Source of the DNA: Desulfobacteraceae bacterium Eth-SRB2 | GTDB taxonomy: Bacteria; Desulfobacterota; Desulfobacteria; Desulfobacterales; UBA11574 | Length of the DNA: 64,000 bases | Assembly: GCA_004193595.1 (NCBI GenBank) | Contig: RPGQ01000014.1 | Coordinates: 58,111-122,110 of the forward strand | Reading direction: 5' to 3' | Shown here: in pieces, positions 17,777 through 27,612 of the stretch | How positions within the stretch are numbered: position 1 is the first letter of the stretch | How the letters are laid out: each line of letters opens with the position of its first letter | Translations under genes and position numbers: made by a program | Notes under the pieces: model-generated | What the model was told of the DNA's origin: nothing | Database searches by the model: none | Seen by the model: the letters and a program-made list of their open reading frames with translations, nothing else

Positions 17777-18336
17777 GAGTCACTTACCCCGTTATGTAAT
17801 GTTATGGGAACTGCCAGGTAATTCCACCCGTCCCGTGCATCAAGGAGCCGATAATTGTTATTGTCAAACTCACCCGGGAAAAAGAGCAATAAACGACCCC
17901 GAATGTCACGCACGACTTCCTTCAAGACCAAAGACACCTTGGTGAATCCGTATAAACTGGCCACTCCATATACTGCCACCACAGAGTTACTATTAACATC
18001 TGAATCAGTTAATACATTGCGGAGCTCTTGTGCAGCAAACTGCAAAAAGTCGCCTTCAAGTTTCATTGTCAGGTCTTCCGGTGATTCGAAATAGAGCTCT
18101 CTGTATTCTGTGTTGGCCATCCAGGTAGAGAAGGTTTTGGTAAAATTGAAGGACTTCCAATGATGTCCGGCGTCGATGGTTGCCATTTCAAACAGCCCAA
18201 GCCTTGCACGTAGCTTACGTTCGTACTCTTTAGGATAGACCACGAAAATGGCCTTTTGATCTCCGGCAAGGTTGCGTTGCCACGGAGCAGAAATATGATT
18301 TCGATAGCGATTTGCCAGTTCTTCAATTCGTCCCAT
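17773..18336 (-). CDS. brxB: BREX protein BrxB (DUF1788)
   Basis: At 187 residues this matches the DUF1788 family size, with the conserved start IEELANRYRNHISAPWQ, central KSFNFTKTFSTWM and C-terminal RGRLLLFFPGEFDNNNYRLLDARDGWNYLAVPI. BrxB is a core component of type 1 BREX of unknown biochemical role. It overlaps brxA by 14 bp and brxC by 4 bp, so the three are translationally linked. Confidence 0.92.
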   Translation of the reverse strand: MGRIEELANRYRNHISAPWQRNLAGDQKAIFVVYPKEYERKLRARLGLFEMATIDAGHHWKSFNFTKTFSTWMANTEYRELYFESPEDLTMKLEGDFLQFAAQELRNVLTDSDVNSNSVVAVYGVASLYGFTKVSLVLKEVVRDIRGRLLLFFPGEFDNNNYRLLDARDGWNYLAVPITLHNGVSDS

Positions 18337-19153
18337 GAATCAACAGCCTTTCGTCTTCTGTTAACAGGCGGGTGAAAGAAACCTCTACAACACCACCTGC
18401 TTGACTCAAATCCAGAAAACCTAAGCGTTTTGCGTAAGTAGCCAAAGAGATCAGCTCTTCGGAAGGTGTATCAAGCACTTTAGACCAAAAGGTGCTGAAC
18501 AGACCATTACCGCGAGCACCAAGGATATATCCCAATAAAAGGGCATAGGTCGTCACGATTGGTGAAGGTGAAACCCTTTGCCGGATTTTTCGCACACGTC
18601 CTTTTAAATGCCCTGATTGAGTCCATGACGATGAGATATTGCGTACAGTCGTATTAAGCGTGCCTTCATTTAGTCTGTTTTCGACACTCTGACGAAGGGC
18701 ATCCGTCAATTTTTGTCGCATGAGCTCTTCACCAGCTTGAATCTGAAGGATTGTGGCCGAGGTAACCCTTAAAAGCGGGTCCCGTGCCAAAGCGGTTAAA
18801 AATGCAAGGAGAGGGCGACCATTCTCATCAATCTGCCAAAGATGGCGTAAAATACGAAAGATAGGGATAAAAGGATTTAACCCATAGAGTTCGCTTAATC
18901 TTTGACAGGTAAGTTTGCGTGTCGAAACGGTCCGCTTACCAAGACAATTTTGTTCTATGATAGCCGAAACATAGGCTTCCCGAGGTGCATTAGGTTCCTG
19001 GTCCTCAAATAATAATGCCAGTTCTTTGAACATCATGGTTCTGCTAGTATGTGTGCCTTTGTTTCCAAATCGAAAACCCGCCTTAATCCAGAGCTGAGAA
19101 TCTAATGACTCCGGCAAGTGAGTATTTTCTTTAAGTATTGGATCATATTTCAT
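18323..19153 (-). CDS. brxA: BREX protein BrxA (DUF1819)
   Basis: This is the first gene of the BREX operon, 276 residues from the ATG at 19153 (start MKYDPILKE). That start has an AGAAAGG ribosome site at 6-8 bases; an upstream in-frame start at 19222 would lie inside the promoter. The sequence has the BrxA pattern (ELALLFEDQ, LTCQRLSELYGLNP, GARGNGLFSTFW). Known BrxA is a small helical DNA-binding protein. The perfect palindrome 19172-19189 lies between promoter and start. Confidence 0.9.
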   Translation of the reverse strand: MKYDPILKENTHLPESLDSQLWIKAGFRFGNKGTHTSRTMMFKELALLFEDQEPNAPREAYVSAIIEQNCLGKRTVSTRKLTCQRLSELYGLNPFIPIFRILRHLWQIDENGRPLLAFLTALARDPLLRVTSATILQIQAGEELMRQKLTDALRQSVENRLNEGTLNTTVRNISSSWTQSGHLKGRVRKIRQRVSPSPIVTTYALLLGYILGARGNGLFSTFWSKVLDTPSEELISLATYAKRLGFLDLSQAGGVVEVSFTRLLTEDERLLIHGTN

Positions 19154-19171
19154 TCTTAACCTTTCTTTATC

Positions 19172-19189
19172 GCCTGCAAATTTGCAGGC
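19172..19189. promoter_or_regulatory. Perfect 18-bp palindrome, candidate BREX operator
   Basis: GCCTGCAAATTTGCAGGC is a perfect dyad 3 bases beyond the -10 box and 18 bases before the brxA start, so it should cover the transcription start. This is a classic repressor position. BREX loci are often controlled by WYL-domain BrxR repressors binding inverted repeats, but no such gene is in the window. It could instead act as a 5' hairpin. Confidence 0.6.
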
Positions 19190-19192
19190 TAA

Positions 19193-19222
19193 AATATACT
19201 TTAGTTTAAACCCAGATGTCAA
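19193..19222 (-). promoter_or_regulatory. Sigma-70-type promoter of the BREX operon
   Basis: On the minus strand TTGACA (plus 19217-19222) and TATATT (plus 19193-19198) are separated by 18 bases. The -35 box is perfect and the -10 matches 5 of 6. They lie about 40-70 bp upstream of brxA with nothing else between except the palindrome. Confidence 0.65.
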
Positions 19223-19466
19223 GAAAATAATGCTATTCGAGATTTATTTTACTAACTTGCAGAATTATTTAGAAAATCAAACAGATATAGCTGCCTAAAC
19301 TGACATATTATAAGGTTGGGAGTAAGCGTTCACAGGTTCAGGGTTCAACGTTCAGGGTTAGGGACAAGGATAAAATTGAAGACTCGAGGTCCTCGTGAAA
19401 GACAAAGGGGGACGGGGTTGAATTTAGGCGTTTCTTTTTTTCATTTGCTTGTGGTAATAAAGTCAC

Positions 19467-19555
19467 ATGCCACGTCAAGCCAGAATAGATGCGCTGAGCG
19501 CTGCTTCCGAATCATTATTTATGTTGAGCTCAACATAAGTAATGGTTGGTCATAA
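19467..19555 (+). pseudogene. REP-type (Y1/IS200-like) transposase stub
   Basis: ATG at 19467 begins MPRQARIDA, the typical N-terminus of REP-associated Y1 transposases (usual form PRxARIDAPGALHHII). A frame change follows, and the expected ALHHIIxRGIE region survives only as IIIYVEL in another frame. No catalytic HUH or Tyr region remains. A second stub of the same type is at 26078-26227. Confidence 0.5.
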
Positions 19556-19774
19556 GAGCCCAGGCGAAACATGGAGTTTTTGTTTCCGTCAAGACGTTTC
19601 TCAACCGGTTTAAAAAATTCGACCTGTGCGGACCAAATATTATGAAAGATTTCAGTTTCGTTCAAATGTGATATAAGATACTGAAAAAATGTCAGAAAGG
19701 GCTGGACATTATCTATGACATATGCGATGTTTAGGTAGATCAATATCTCTAACACCTGGGACGGAGACTACCAA

Positions 19775-19999
19775 ATGAGCAAATACAAAATCAATGTCAT
19801 GGTTAATTTTGTTGAATGTGATGAAGAAATTGACTCTTCTCCCATCGAATTGGAAGATGGGAGCTATAAGTTTACCATTAGCGAAAATGACGGGGAGAGC
19901 ATCGACAATTGCGAAATTGCGCTACTTAAAACAGCATTTCCCGCAATAAGAGAAGCTATTTCGCGTCATTTGGAAGCCGTGTCAAAAAAAAAGTCCTAA
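19775..19999 (+). CDS. Small hypothetical protein, possibly accessory ORF of a decayed IS
   Basis: 74 residues, MSKYKINVMVNFVEC to LEAVSKKKS, preceded by a GGGACGGAG ribosome site. It is acidic in the middle and basic at the end, with no membrane segment. It directly precedes a decayed transposase on the same strand and may be its small upstream partner gene. No family was recognised. Confidence 0.45.
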   Translation: MSKYKINVMVNFVECDEEIDSSPIELEDGSYKFTISENDGESIDNCEIALLKTAFPAIREAISRHLEAVSKKKS

Positions 20000-20059
20000 T
20001 TCACTCACGAGACGGTTTATTGATGACAAACAATCACCCTAAACAATCACCCTTATCGG

Positions 20060-21300
20060 GTGGATGGCGCCGTAGGGTGTATTGAGTTTGAGACCCACTC
20101 AGCCAGCAACAGGCAAGGAATCGAATATGACAGTGCAAAAATGGCCTTCGATCCTTTAAAGCCTAATCAACTCTATTTAACCAGCGGCTTTAAGGAGCTG
20201 GCGATAATTATGGGTGATACAGATCGTTCGTTTCGAAAAACAACGAAACTGATCAATCATGTCCGATATCGTGAAGAAAATGGACACCGCCGCAATACTG
20301 TACTGAAACACGAATAAAGAAGGATGGCCTTTTGATTGAGCACTTAAAGAAAAGCCAATGATATAAAACCAGGACAACTTTTACAGCGCTATGATGCATA
20401 AATCGAGCGATTATGAGAGCAACTTCGGTTACGTTGCCTGTTGAAAAGATAAATTTTAAAAGCCTCGAAACAAGCAGTAATTGACTATAATCCAATTGAA
20501 ATGCTAAACAATCCGGTGCTTTCGAAGATCCGAATATGGCCGTTAATATAAGCATAGATGACGTAACCCCAAGAGGCAAAGCGCGATACACGTGGAAAGC
20601 CCCAAAGCCTGTAGCATGATCGAAAACATTGCCCATGATACCGTCTTCATGCTGAATCCGAGAGAGAAAGATATGTACTTCGAACGGCGATAGCATCAAA
20701 ACGACTTTAGCGGTTTTAAATGCATTGCTTTGTCCAATCTCTTTATTCGGTAAACGATTACAGATTTCACGGACGGCCATGTGCCATTAAATGATACAAT
20801 TTTAAAATTTTATCGATGGCAATGATAATATCCAAATCATCCTCGACTGGTACCATCTTGAAAAGAAGTGTTAAATCAACTGAGCATGGGTATGAAAGGC
20901 AGAGATATCCGGAATGCGATTGGAAAACTCACATGCCATTGTTGTGGCATGCAACTTACGGATAAAGCCATTGCATACCTTTGAAAGCATTGATCCCAAA
21001 TATCAAGGCTGAATTTCGTACTGTTAAATTCATTATATTTGAAACGCAATAAACCGCGTATCCCAAATTATGAAATTACGCAAAAGTTTCTTGGTCTTCG
21101 GAATTCGAGCAATATTAGAAAAGATGAACGATCGCATTTGTTTCAAATCGTCAAAAAAGATAACGGTATGAGTTGGTCAAAGAAAGGATCGCTTTAACCT
21201 TGCAACAGTGATTCTTTAAATTAACAACGAATATGAAAAATGGTTTCGCGGATAAGGAATTGGCATTTGTGACTATGCAACTGTATCTAAAAATATTAAG
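20060..21300 (+). pseudogene. Heavily decayed transposase with LDWYHL motif
   Basis: Pieces of one protein can be followed through several frames. SFRKTTKLINHVRYREENGH is near 20230-20300, NISIDDVTPRGKARY near 20537, IILDWYHLEKK near 20840, SMGMKGRDIRNA near 20885, and WSKKGS near 21175. LDWYHLEKK followed by a small-residue helix is typical of a transposase group I associate with ISLre2/UPF0236-like elements, though I am unsure of the family. Many stops and frameshifts make it non-functional. No clear terminal repeats were found. Confidence 0.5.
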
Positions 21301-21473
21301 CATCAAATGCTGGCAAGATAGAATCTCCCTCATATTTCGGTTTATTAACATACATAACAGGAACAATTTCAGTCATGATTGCTACTTCATTTCCCTTTGG
21401 ATATTATATATGTGATATATTAGGCTTCATTAATATCCTCCAAAAACGTATGATATAGGAAGGAGGGATTGCA

Positions 21474-22146
21474 TATGTCAAATTGCCCGATTGACCTACA
21501 CTTCTCGAAAACCCATTCTAATAAGGATCGAGTATTTATGAGTCTTGGAGTCAAAAATCAAATTGATTAATATCGGTTTCCACCCTGTTTGTTTGGGGCA
21601 AAGCGGGAGGATATCGCCCAATATTTACAAATATCTATGGGAACCTTTCTGTCCTTTCTCACGCGGGCAGATCAGTACGGTCTTTTGGCATTTGAAGATA
21701 GAAGGAAATCAGCATATAAAAAAGTAGTGACAACTGAGGCTCCGGTTAAGGTATCTTTGGCCGTGACCGAGCAAAACGTTATCATTCAATTAGGCGGTAA
21801 CAATCAGGAAATTATAATCCCTCGAAAAAATCTATTGCAGTGTAAAGTAATTCTCCTCACTTTTGTAAACAACGGTTTGCTTACCGCTAAAGAGGTGTCT
21901 GATGTCCTTGGATTCTCTGTAAGGCATACCAGAGACCTAAATGGGAAGATGCATGAAGAAGACGTTTATTGCTTGATTGATAAACGAAAGGGCCAAATTC
22001 AGGATTACCGATTCACTCCGGAGATTGGCTACCGATCCAGCAGGTTGCTAAAGTTAAACCGGCAAACTCAAGCCGCGCCGTATCTCAACAGATCAAAGAG
22101 CGATGTAACTTGGTTTTGCCTGATCGCTCTGTACGATTACACATGA
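21474..22146 (+). pseudogene. IS630-type element 1: broken upstream HTH gene
   Basis: ATG at 21474 has a strong AGGAAGGAGG site and starts MSNCPIDLHFS, but the frame stops within 32 codons. The sequence resumes in another frame at about 21589 (GAKREDIAQYLQIS, FEDRRKS, LLTAKEVSDVLGFSVRHTRDL) as two helix-turn-helix blocks. It parallels the orfA of the second copy at 25157-25920 at protein level, so both descend from the same type of two-gene IS. Confidence 0.6.
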
Positions 22147-22215
22147 ACAAATTGACGTTGCCCAAAATATCAAAATCCCTTCCTGCTCTCGTAGAGGATT
22201 TAAAAACTCAAAACC

Positions 22216-23619
22216 ATGATAATTGATACTGTAGATGAACTTTTTCACGACAATCATACTTCAAAGGCAAAACATCAGTCTGCCGGAATTCGACAAATAG
22301 AGGAACGAGCTGAAATGCCGGCACTTGCTCACGGGGAGGTCAATTTAGGAACCATTGCATGGTTCACGAACCGGCATATCACTACCGTTCGCAAATGGAT
22401 AATGAGATCAAAAAACGATGGCGAATTATGCGATCAAAAGAGAAACGGACGCCCTCCAGTCTATAATGAGAAAACACAATTAAAGACCATTGCCTTTTAT
22501 TGCCAGGTTTCTCCTTTGCCCGGGTGTAACAGATGGTCATTGAGATGGGCGGAAAATTATCTGAAAGAACACAGCGAAATCATCGGTTGTTCTATGAGTC
22601 ATTCAACCATTCAACGCATTTTGAAAAGGCATGCCTTGCTACCTCATTTGCATAAGTATTTTTTGGCTATTACCGACCCTGACTTCTTTCCGAAAATGGA
22701 ACATATTGTTAACCTTTGTCTCCACCCTCCAGAGTATCTGTTTAACTTTGATGAATGCACGGCTCTTCAAGCCAAATCCACGCTGGCTCCGGAATTGCCT
22801 GCTGTATCCAACAAACCCAGGTACGAAGAATTTGAATATAGGCGCAATGGAACCATAGATCTTATGGCCTTTCTAAACCCTAAAACAGGCAAAGTCTTCG
22901 GTAGATGTACCCCAAATCACAATACGCAAACACTATCCCGAGTTTTCAAAGAACACGTTAATACCCTGCCTTCAGATGCTCCACTTCCTGCTGATGATGG
23001 ACATGACCATAAGTTACATCATCGTTCCATTTCAGATCATAAACGTTGTCAACGCCTTGCAGATACATGGAAATACGTTCCAATCCGTAAGTGAGTTCCA
23101 CAGATATGGGAAACAATTCAACACTGCCGCAGAGCTGAAAACAAACGGATTGTAATCCACTTCACTCCTTTTCATGGTTCCTGGCTGAATATGATTGAGA
23201 TATGGTTTGGCATACTTAACAAAAAATGTTTGAAGCACCAATCATTTGAATCAGTACAGCTCTTACAGGAAACCATAGAAGAGTTTATTGAGACTTGGAA
23301 TACATACTTTTCTCACCCATTCACATGGACATATACAGGAGAGGGATTACACGAAAAAGCCATTACCCGGTTCAATAAGCTACTTCTCATCGAAAGTAAA
23401 CAGATGGACATCAAATTTCTAACAAAACAACTGATCCTAATGTCCAACATTGCCAAAACATACCACAAAAAAGTCCATACTAAGATATGGAAAATGCTTC
23501 ATGATTTGTTTATTGATAAAAAGGATTATATCAACAGCATTATCAGTACTTCAATTAAAGAGCGCCAGATAGCAAAAGCACACATGGCGTTAGATCAATT
23601 CAAGGCTTTCATAATCTGA
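22216..23619 (+). pseudogene. IS630-type element 1: broken DDE transposase
   Basis: The first part (22216-23094) has an HTH region, KTIAFYCQVSPLPG and the first catalytic block FNFDECTALQ. After a frame disruption near 22980-23190 it resumes with LNMIEIWFGILNKKCL, which holds the final Glu of the DDE triad, and the conserved tail TWTYTGEGLHEKAI. The middle Asp region (MDN...) is lost in the disrupted part. Clearly inactive. Confidence 0.7.
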
Positions 23620-23667
23620 ATAACCCAAATTGCCAAAATCAAGAGCAAAATTTATGAGACGCTGCAC

Positions 23668-23693
23668 TAGTGCCCTGTCTCATAAATTCTGTC
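23668..23693 (+). repeat. Left terminal inverted repeat of IS630-type element 2
   Basis: Starts TAGTGCCCTGTCTCATAAAT and pairs with 26052-26077. The sequence leftward of it (23629-23669) is an inverted copy from element 1, giving an ~83-bp imperfect palindrome at 23629-23711. Confidence 0.75.
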
Positions 23694-23733
23694 CGTGATT
23701 TTGGCAATTTGACTTATGAAATTTCAGGTGTTC

Positions 23734-25132
23734 TCACGCCGCCTCGGCTAAAGGTTCTTTGCGATTGACAACTGTCTCGATAAACCGTTTATAAGCCTGG
23801 ATTAATGCTTTATCCCTCCCCTCGGGGTCTGTGCATCTGGATTGACGACATTTGATATAGTCGTATTTCTCGGTCTTCGTAGCGACTCACCGAATGAAAT
23901 CGGTTTCGAGGTACGAGTTTGAGATGTTTTTCAGCTAAATTGCTCATGAGTAAAAGCTGACCTGTAAGAAACTTGGCATCCATTTGATCCGTTTCAATAG
24001 AGAGTAATCGGGAGAAACGGCGGACTGCCTTTTCATGTAATCCAGCACCGGTATAGGACCAATCAAACGGATGGGCGTAGAATTCGTTCCATGTTTCGAT
24101 AAAAGCCATGATGGCTTCACGGAGCTGCTCAACAGAAAAGAACTGATCGTGTTTTAAACACTTTCTTTTGAGGATACCGAACCAGATCTCCACCATATTC
24201 AACCACGATGCATGAAAAGGTACAAAAAGAACCACAATCCGTTTGTCAGGGGATTGCAGCCATTGTCGACGTTCAATCCCGGTTTTGAGAGGCATATAGG
24301 GTACGTTGCTGAGTTCGCCCACAGTTCGACAAAAATCGTTATGGTAATGCGTGCTAAGGTTGTCCATGACGTAATGAATGGTGGATGACGGTATGCCGGG
24401 TGGATGGTTGCATTCCCATTACGTTGAGAAAAATTTTCATTGCGGGTACCGGATTATGATTCGCTAACACGAACCATAAACCTTGCCGGTCGTCGGATTC
24501 AAAAAGGCAAGCAGATCGGTAGTACCGTTTCGATGATAGTCGAAGTCTTCAAGCGCAGGCTGATTAGGACCCGGAGGCAAGGTCGGCGTGAGACGTTTGA
24601 GAGCCTGAATGCATGTGCACTCATCGAAACAATATAGGTTTTTCGGTGGATCGGAATAGATGCCGATGACATGTTCCATTTTTGGGAAAAAATCCGGATC
24701 GGTAATCTGAAGATAATATTTCTGGCGGTGGGGTCGCAGGGCATGCTCCAACAAAATGCGTTGGATGGTCGCATGACTGATAGGTGAGCCAAGAGTCTCA
24801 GGATGCTCTTTGAAATACGCCTGTGCGTCACGCAGTGACCATTGGTGAACCCCGGGAAGCGGTGGAGAGTGCTGGCAATAGACAGCAATGGTCATAAGTC
24901 GGGCAGATTCAGAAAAACGACGAGGTCGGCCAGAACGTTTGGCATCGGTAAGAGGCTTCCCCTCTTCAATCCGGCAAACCCACCTGAAAACTGTTTTTGG
25001 ATGAGTTTCAGTGAAAATGGCAATGCTTCTGTTGTTAATATTCGCATGATTCAAGGCGGCAATGGTGGCGCGTTGCTGTAATCGGTCTTTTAGCAACATC
25101 TGTTCCGGTATAGGTGTCAGCCTGTGTTTCAT
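23734..25132 (-). pseudogene. IS630-type element 2: broken DDE transposase
   Basis: The start at 25132 (MKHRLTPIPEQM) leads through HTH, then AVYCQHSPPLPG and the first catalytic block YCFDECTCIQ, to a premature stop at 24464. Another frame holds the second Asp block (HYVMDNLSTHYHND, ~24370-24340) and the third block LNMVEIWFGILKRKCL. A last shift puts the natural end (RKEPLAEAA) at 23734. At least two frameshifts make it non-functional. Confidence 0.75.
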
Positions 25133-25156
25133 GTCGAGGAATAATTGTTGAAGTTT

Positions 25157-25920
25157 TTACCCTGCGCCACCAGCTGAGGCAAAGATTTCGATTCTGGTTC
25201 CTTTAATCTGAGCAGATGGTGCGCACGGTGAGCATACAGGTAACAGATATTTGCACCGCTCCTTCAGTTCGGTCGAAATCTTACTACCCGAGGTTTTCCC
25301 GGAAGTGATGATATCTACGGCAAACTGCTGAACGAGTTCAGCGTTGACTGGCGCAGGAACGCGGTATTCCTGTTTCTGGCCTTGACGACGGTCTACCAGC
25401 GAGCGTGCGCCGCTTTCACGGAGTCGCCGTGCAAGAGTTGTCGTATGGGATGGGGTTAACTTTATAGCTTCGGCAACATCCCGCTTCAGGAGAAGGCCGT
25501 TGTTCAACATTGCTAAGATTAATCTCTTGGAGTTGTGCGGGTCCTTGCCGAGAGTTTGAGCCTCTGGGTCGCCGACATCTCAAGATCGACTACAACATGG
25601 TCTTTCTCATCTCTCAAAGTGATCGATGCTGGCTCTGGCTGAACTTTTGGGAGGAAGGTGGAAAACTGCCGTCTTCGATCCTCTAAAGCTCCAAGGCCAT
25701 GCCGGTTAACCGTCTTGATGATTGATTTTGCGGTTTCCAGTGGAATGCTCAACAACTGTGAAACTGCCTTACGGTTGACGCCCAGCAGGTACAAGGCAAA
25801 ACAGAGAATCCGTTGAACAACGGACGTCCCGAACGCTTTTTGGGCCTGATCAATTCGGTTTTCTGAAAGCCGAGCAGAAAAATTGAGGTTTTGGCAATGT
25901 ATCAATGGAATATTTTTCAT
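25157..25920 (-). pseudogene. IS630-type element 2: broken upstream HTH gene
   Basis: ATG at 25920 follows a GGGGGA site and begins MKNIPLIHCQNLNFS. The frame ends at 25519, while its continuation GKDPHNSKRLILAMLNNGLLLKRDVAEAI is one base out of phase, to 25157. The first half has an HTH (NRKAVSQLLSIPLETAKSII), the second another (KRDVAEAIKLTPSHTTTLARRL). A single frameshift explains the split. Confidence 0.65.
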
Positions 25921-26051
25921 TATATATCCCCCACTATGATAGAGTTGTTTGTCTAAATTGCCTATTAAAAAAGCTTCTTTAGTGTTGTCTTTATCATATA
26001 GTGGGTTAGATGTCAACCAAATAACCATAATCTTATCTTGCCATTAATGGA

Positions 26052-26077
26052 GACAGGATTTATGAGACACGGCACTA
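26052..26077 (-). repeat. Right terminal inverted repeat of IS630-type element 2
   Basis: Read on the minus strand it starts TAGTGCCGTGTCTCATAAAT, matching the left end with two differences over 26 bases. The element is inserted in a Y1-transposase stub that ends exactly here. Confidence 0.75.
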
Positions 26078-26227
26078 GTTGCATGAATTTTTAAGATATT
26101 TTCGTCCGCACAGGTCGAAAAAATTTGAATAATCCTGTGAGTCCTTAAAAATGACCTTCCGTTCGATACCGCGTATAATGATGTGATGCAGGGCTCCAGA
26201 CGCATCTATACGAGTTTTCCGTGCGAT
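26078..26227 (-). pseudogene. REP-type (Y1) transposase stub, interrupted by the IS
   Basis: Minus-strand reading from 26227 gives ARKTRIDASGALHHIIIRGI, then ERKVIFKDSQDYSNFFDL, a clear N-terminus of a REP-associated transposase. The codon where the Met should be is ATC. The sequence is cut at the TA insertion site of the IS630-type element, and the downstream catalytic part is missing. Confidence 0.65.
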
Positions 26228-26331
26228 AATATTTCATTGCTCCTTTACTCCGATATACTTTCTCATGCAAATAAAAATCTTGACAATATAAGATTTTCAA
26301 TTTATTTAACTTGAAAAATTATTCATTCAAC

Positions 26332-26515
26332 TTAATGGTGGCCCTTTGGGCATAATAGGGAAACCGGTGAAATTCCGGTACGGACCCGCCGCTGTAACCC
26401 CGCTCTTTTTTTTGAAAAAGAGAACTCTTTTAGCATGGTAATGCCACTGTATTGAAGCATCAGTATGGGAAGGCAGCTAAAAGGGCGGGAGAGTCAGAAG
26501 ACCTGCCATTTTGTT
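26332..26515 (+). promoter_or_regulatory. Cobalamin riboswitch 1 (upstream of MDR-TrpD-CobT genes)
   Basis: Conserved blocks are in order: GGGAAACCGGTGAAATTCCGG, then GACCCGCCGCTGTAACCCC, TGCCACTG, GGGAAGGC, and the B12 box AGTCAGAAGACCTGCC at 26492-26507. A strong terminator follows at 26535, so ligand binding should shut off transcription of the genes from 26572. Confidence 0.92.
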
Positions 26516-26534
26516 TGGCATTGGGGAAAAGGTA

Positions 26535-26568
26535 AATCCTCAAGCGGTTACCGCTTGAGGATTTTTTT
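26535..26568 (+). terminator. Riboswitch expression-platform terminator
   Basis: A 13-bp perfect stem (AATCCTCAAGCGG / CCGCTTGAGGATT) with a 3-base loop is followed by seven Ts. The only good Shine-Dalgarno for the next gene (GAGG, ~26557-26560) lies inside the stem, so the off state blocks both elongation and ribosome access. Confidence 0.88.
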
Positions 26569-26571
26569 ATT

Positions 26572-27612
26572 ATGAAGGCAGCAATTCTTGAAGAACCCGG
26601 GAGATTGGAAATAAGGGAGATACGAACTCCGGACTGCCCGGCTGGTGGGGTGCTGGTAAAAGTTAACGCCTGCGGAATATGTTCTTCAGATGCCAAAATG
26701 GTGACCAAAGGTCATCGAGCTCTGAATTATCCGAGAATACCGGGCCATGAAATTGCAGGAGTTATAGAACAAAGCCAAACAAACAGGTTTAAAGAAGGCA
26801 GCCGAATTCAAATTGCCCCGGGGCTTCGATGCGGCAGGTGCTCCTATTGCCTTAAGGGGATGGACAACCTGTGCCCGAATCGAGAAATTTTAGGGTTTAC
26901 GTATAACGGCGGCTTTGCCGAATACATTGCAATTCCCATTGAGGACGACATTGTCGGAAGCCTCAATATCATTCCTGACGCAGTAAGCTATAATCATGCG
27001 ACTCTGGCCGAACCCCTGGCCTGTTGTATCAATGCCCAGAATAAAATCAATCTTACTAAAAATGACACGCTGTTGATCATCGGAGCAGGTCCTCTGGGCC
27101 TTTTACATGCATTTGTTGCCAGACATAAGGGAGCTGAACATGTTTTAATCAGTGAACCGCAGACGCATCGACGAAAAACGGCCATCCACACCTGGGCCGA
27201 CACGATCATCGACCCCGGCACCGATAATATGACGGAAAAGGTCATGGCAGCAACACACAATAACGGTGTGGACGCACTCATATTTGCCTGCTCCCAGATG
27301 GGTCTTAATGAACCGTTTATGAAATTACTGGCTCCGGCCGGCAGGGTCTCAATTTTCAGCGGCATTTCTCCTCAATTCTCACAAAGCAGCATGGACTTCA
27401 ATCAGATCCATTATAATGAATTTTTCATCAGCGGCGCTTACGGGTGCACCGCTGATCAGAATCGCAATGCCATGGAGTTGATCTCATCAGAACATGGACC
27501 GGCACAAGAACTAATCACTCATTGTGTGGATCTTGATAACATCCTTCAAGGCATTGAATTTACAGCATCACAAAAAGGATTAAAAACCGTCGTGGAGGTT
27601 TCGGATGAATGA
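26572..27612 (+). CDS. Zinc-dependent MDR dehydrogenase, cobamide-regulated
   Basis: A 346-residue medium-chain dehydrogenase/reductase of the threonine/sorbitol dehydrogenase type. Catalytic zinc ligands are suggested by CGICSSD (about 34-40) and PGHE (about 60-63), and structural zinc Cys by CGRCSYC and NLCPN. The Rossmann motif is GAGPLGLLHA (about 168). It is the first gene behind cobalamin riboswitch 1 and overlaps the TrpD-like gene by 8 bp, so a role in cobamide or lower-ligand metabolism is inferred. The substrate cannot be read from sequence. Confidence 0.85.
   Translation: MKAAILEEPGRLEIREIRTPDCPAGGVLVKVNACGICSSDAKMVTKGHRALNYPRIPGHEIAGVIEQSQTNRFKEGSRIQIAPGLRCGRCSYCLKGMDNLCPNREILGFTYNGGFAEYIAIPIEDDIVGSLNIIPDAVSYNHATLAEPLACCINAQNKINLTKNDTLLIIGAGPLGLLHAFVARHKGAEHVLISEPQTHRRKTAIHTWADTIIDPGTDNMTEKVMAATHNNGVDALIFACSQMGLNEPFMKLLAPAGRVSIFSGISPQFSQSSMDFNQIHYNEFFISGAYGCTADQNRNAMELISSEHGPAQELITHCVDLDNILQGIEFTASQKGLKTVVEVSDE

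Larger units (their letters stand above)
23670..26075 (-). mobile_element. IS630-type element 2, decayed, with both ends preserved
   Basis: A 2.4-kb element bounded by inverted repeats 23668-23693 and 26052-26077 (24 of 26 bases match, counting the TA). It has TA at each end, the target duplicated by IS630/mariner elements. It contains an HTH gene and a DDE transposase, both frameshifted. Its left end abuts the right end of element 1 at a shared TA. Confidence 0.7.

Noticed and set aside
19519..19755. A 78-codon minus-strand frame
   Set aside because: It overlaps decayed transposase DNA, has no ribosome site and shows no family features.
25510..25519. Programmed frameshift between the two halves of the IS630-type HTH gene
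   Set aside because: The element's transposase has further frameshifts and premature stops, so simple decay explains it better.
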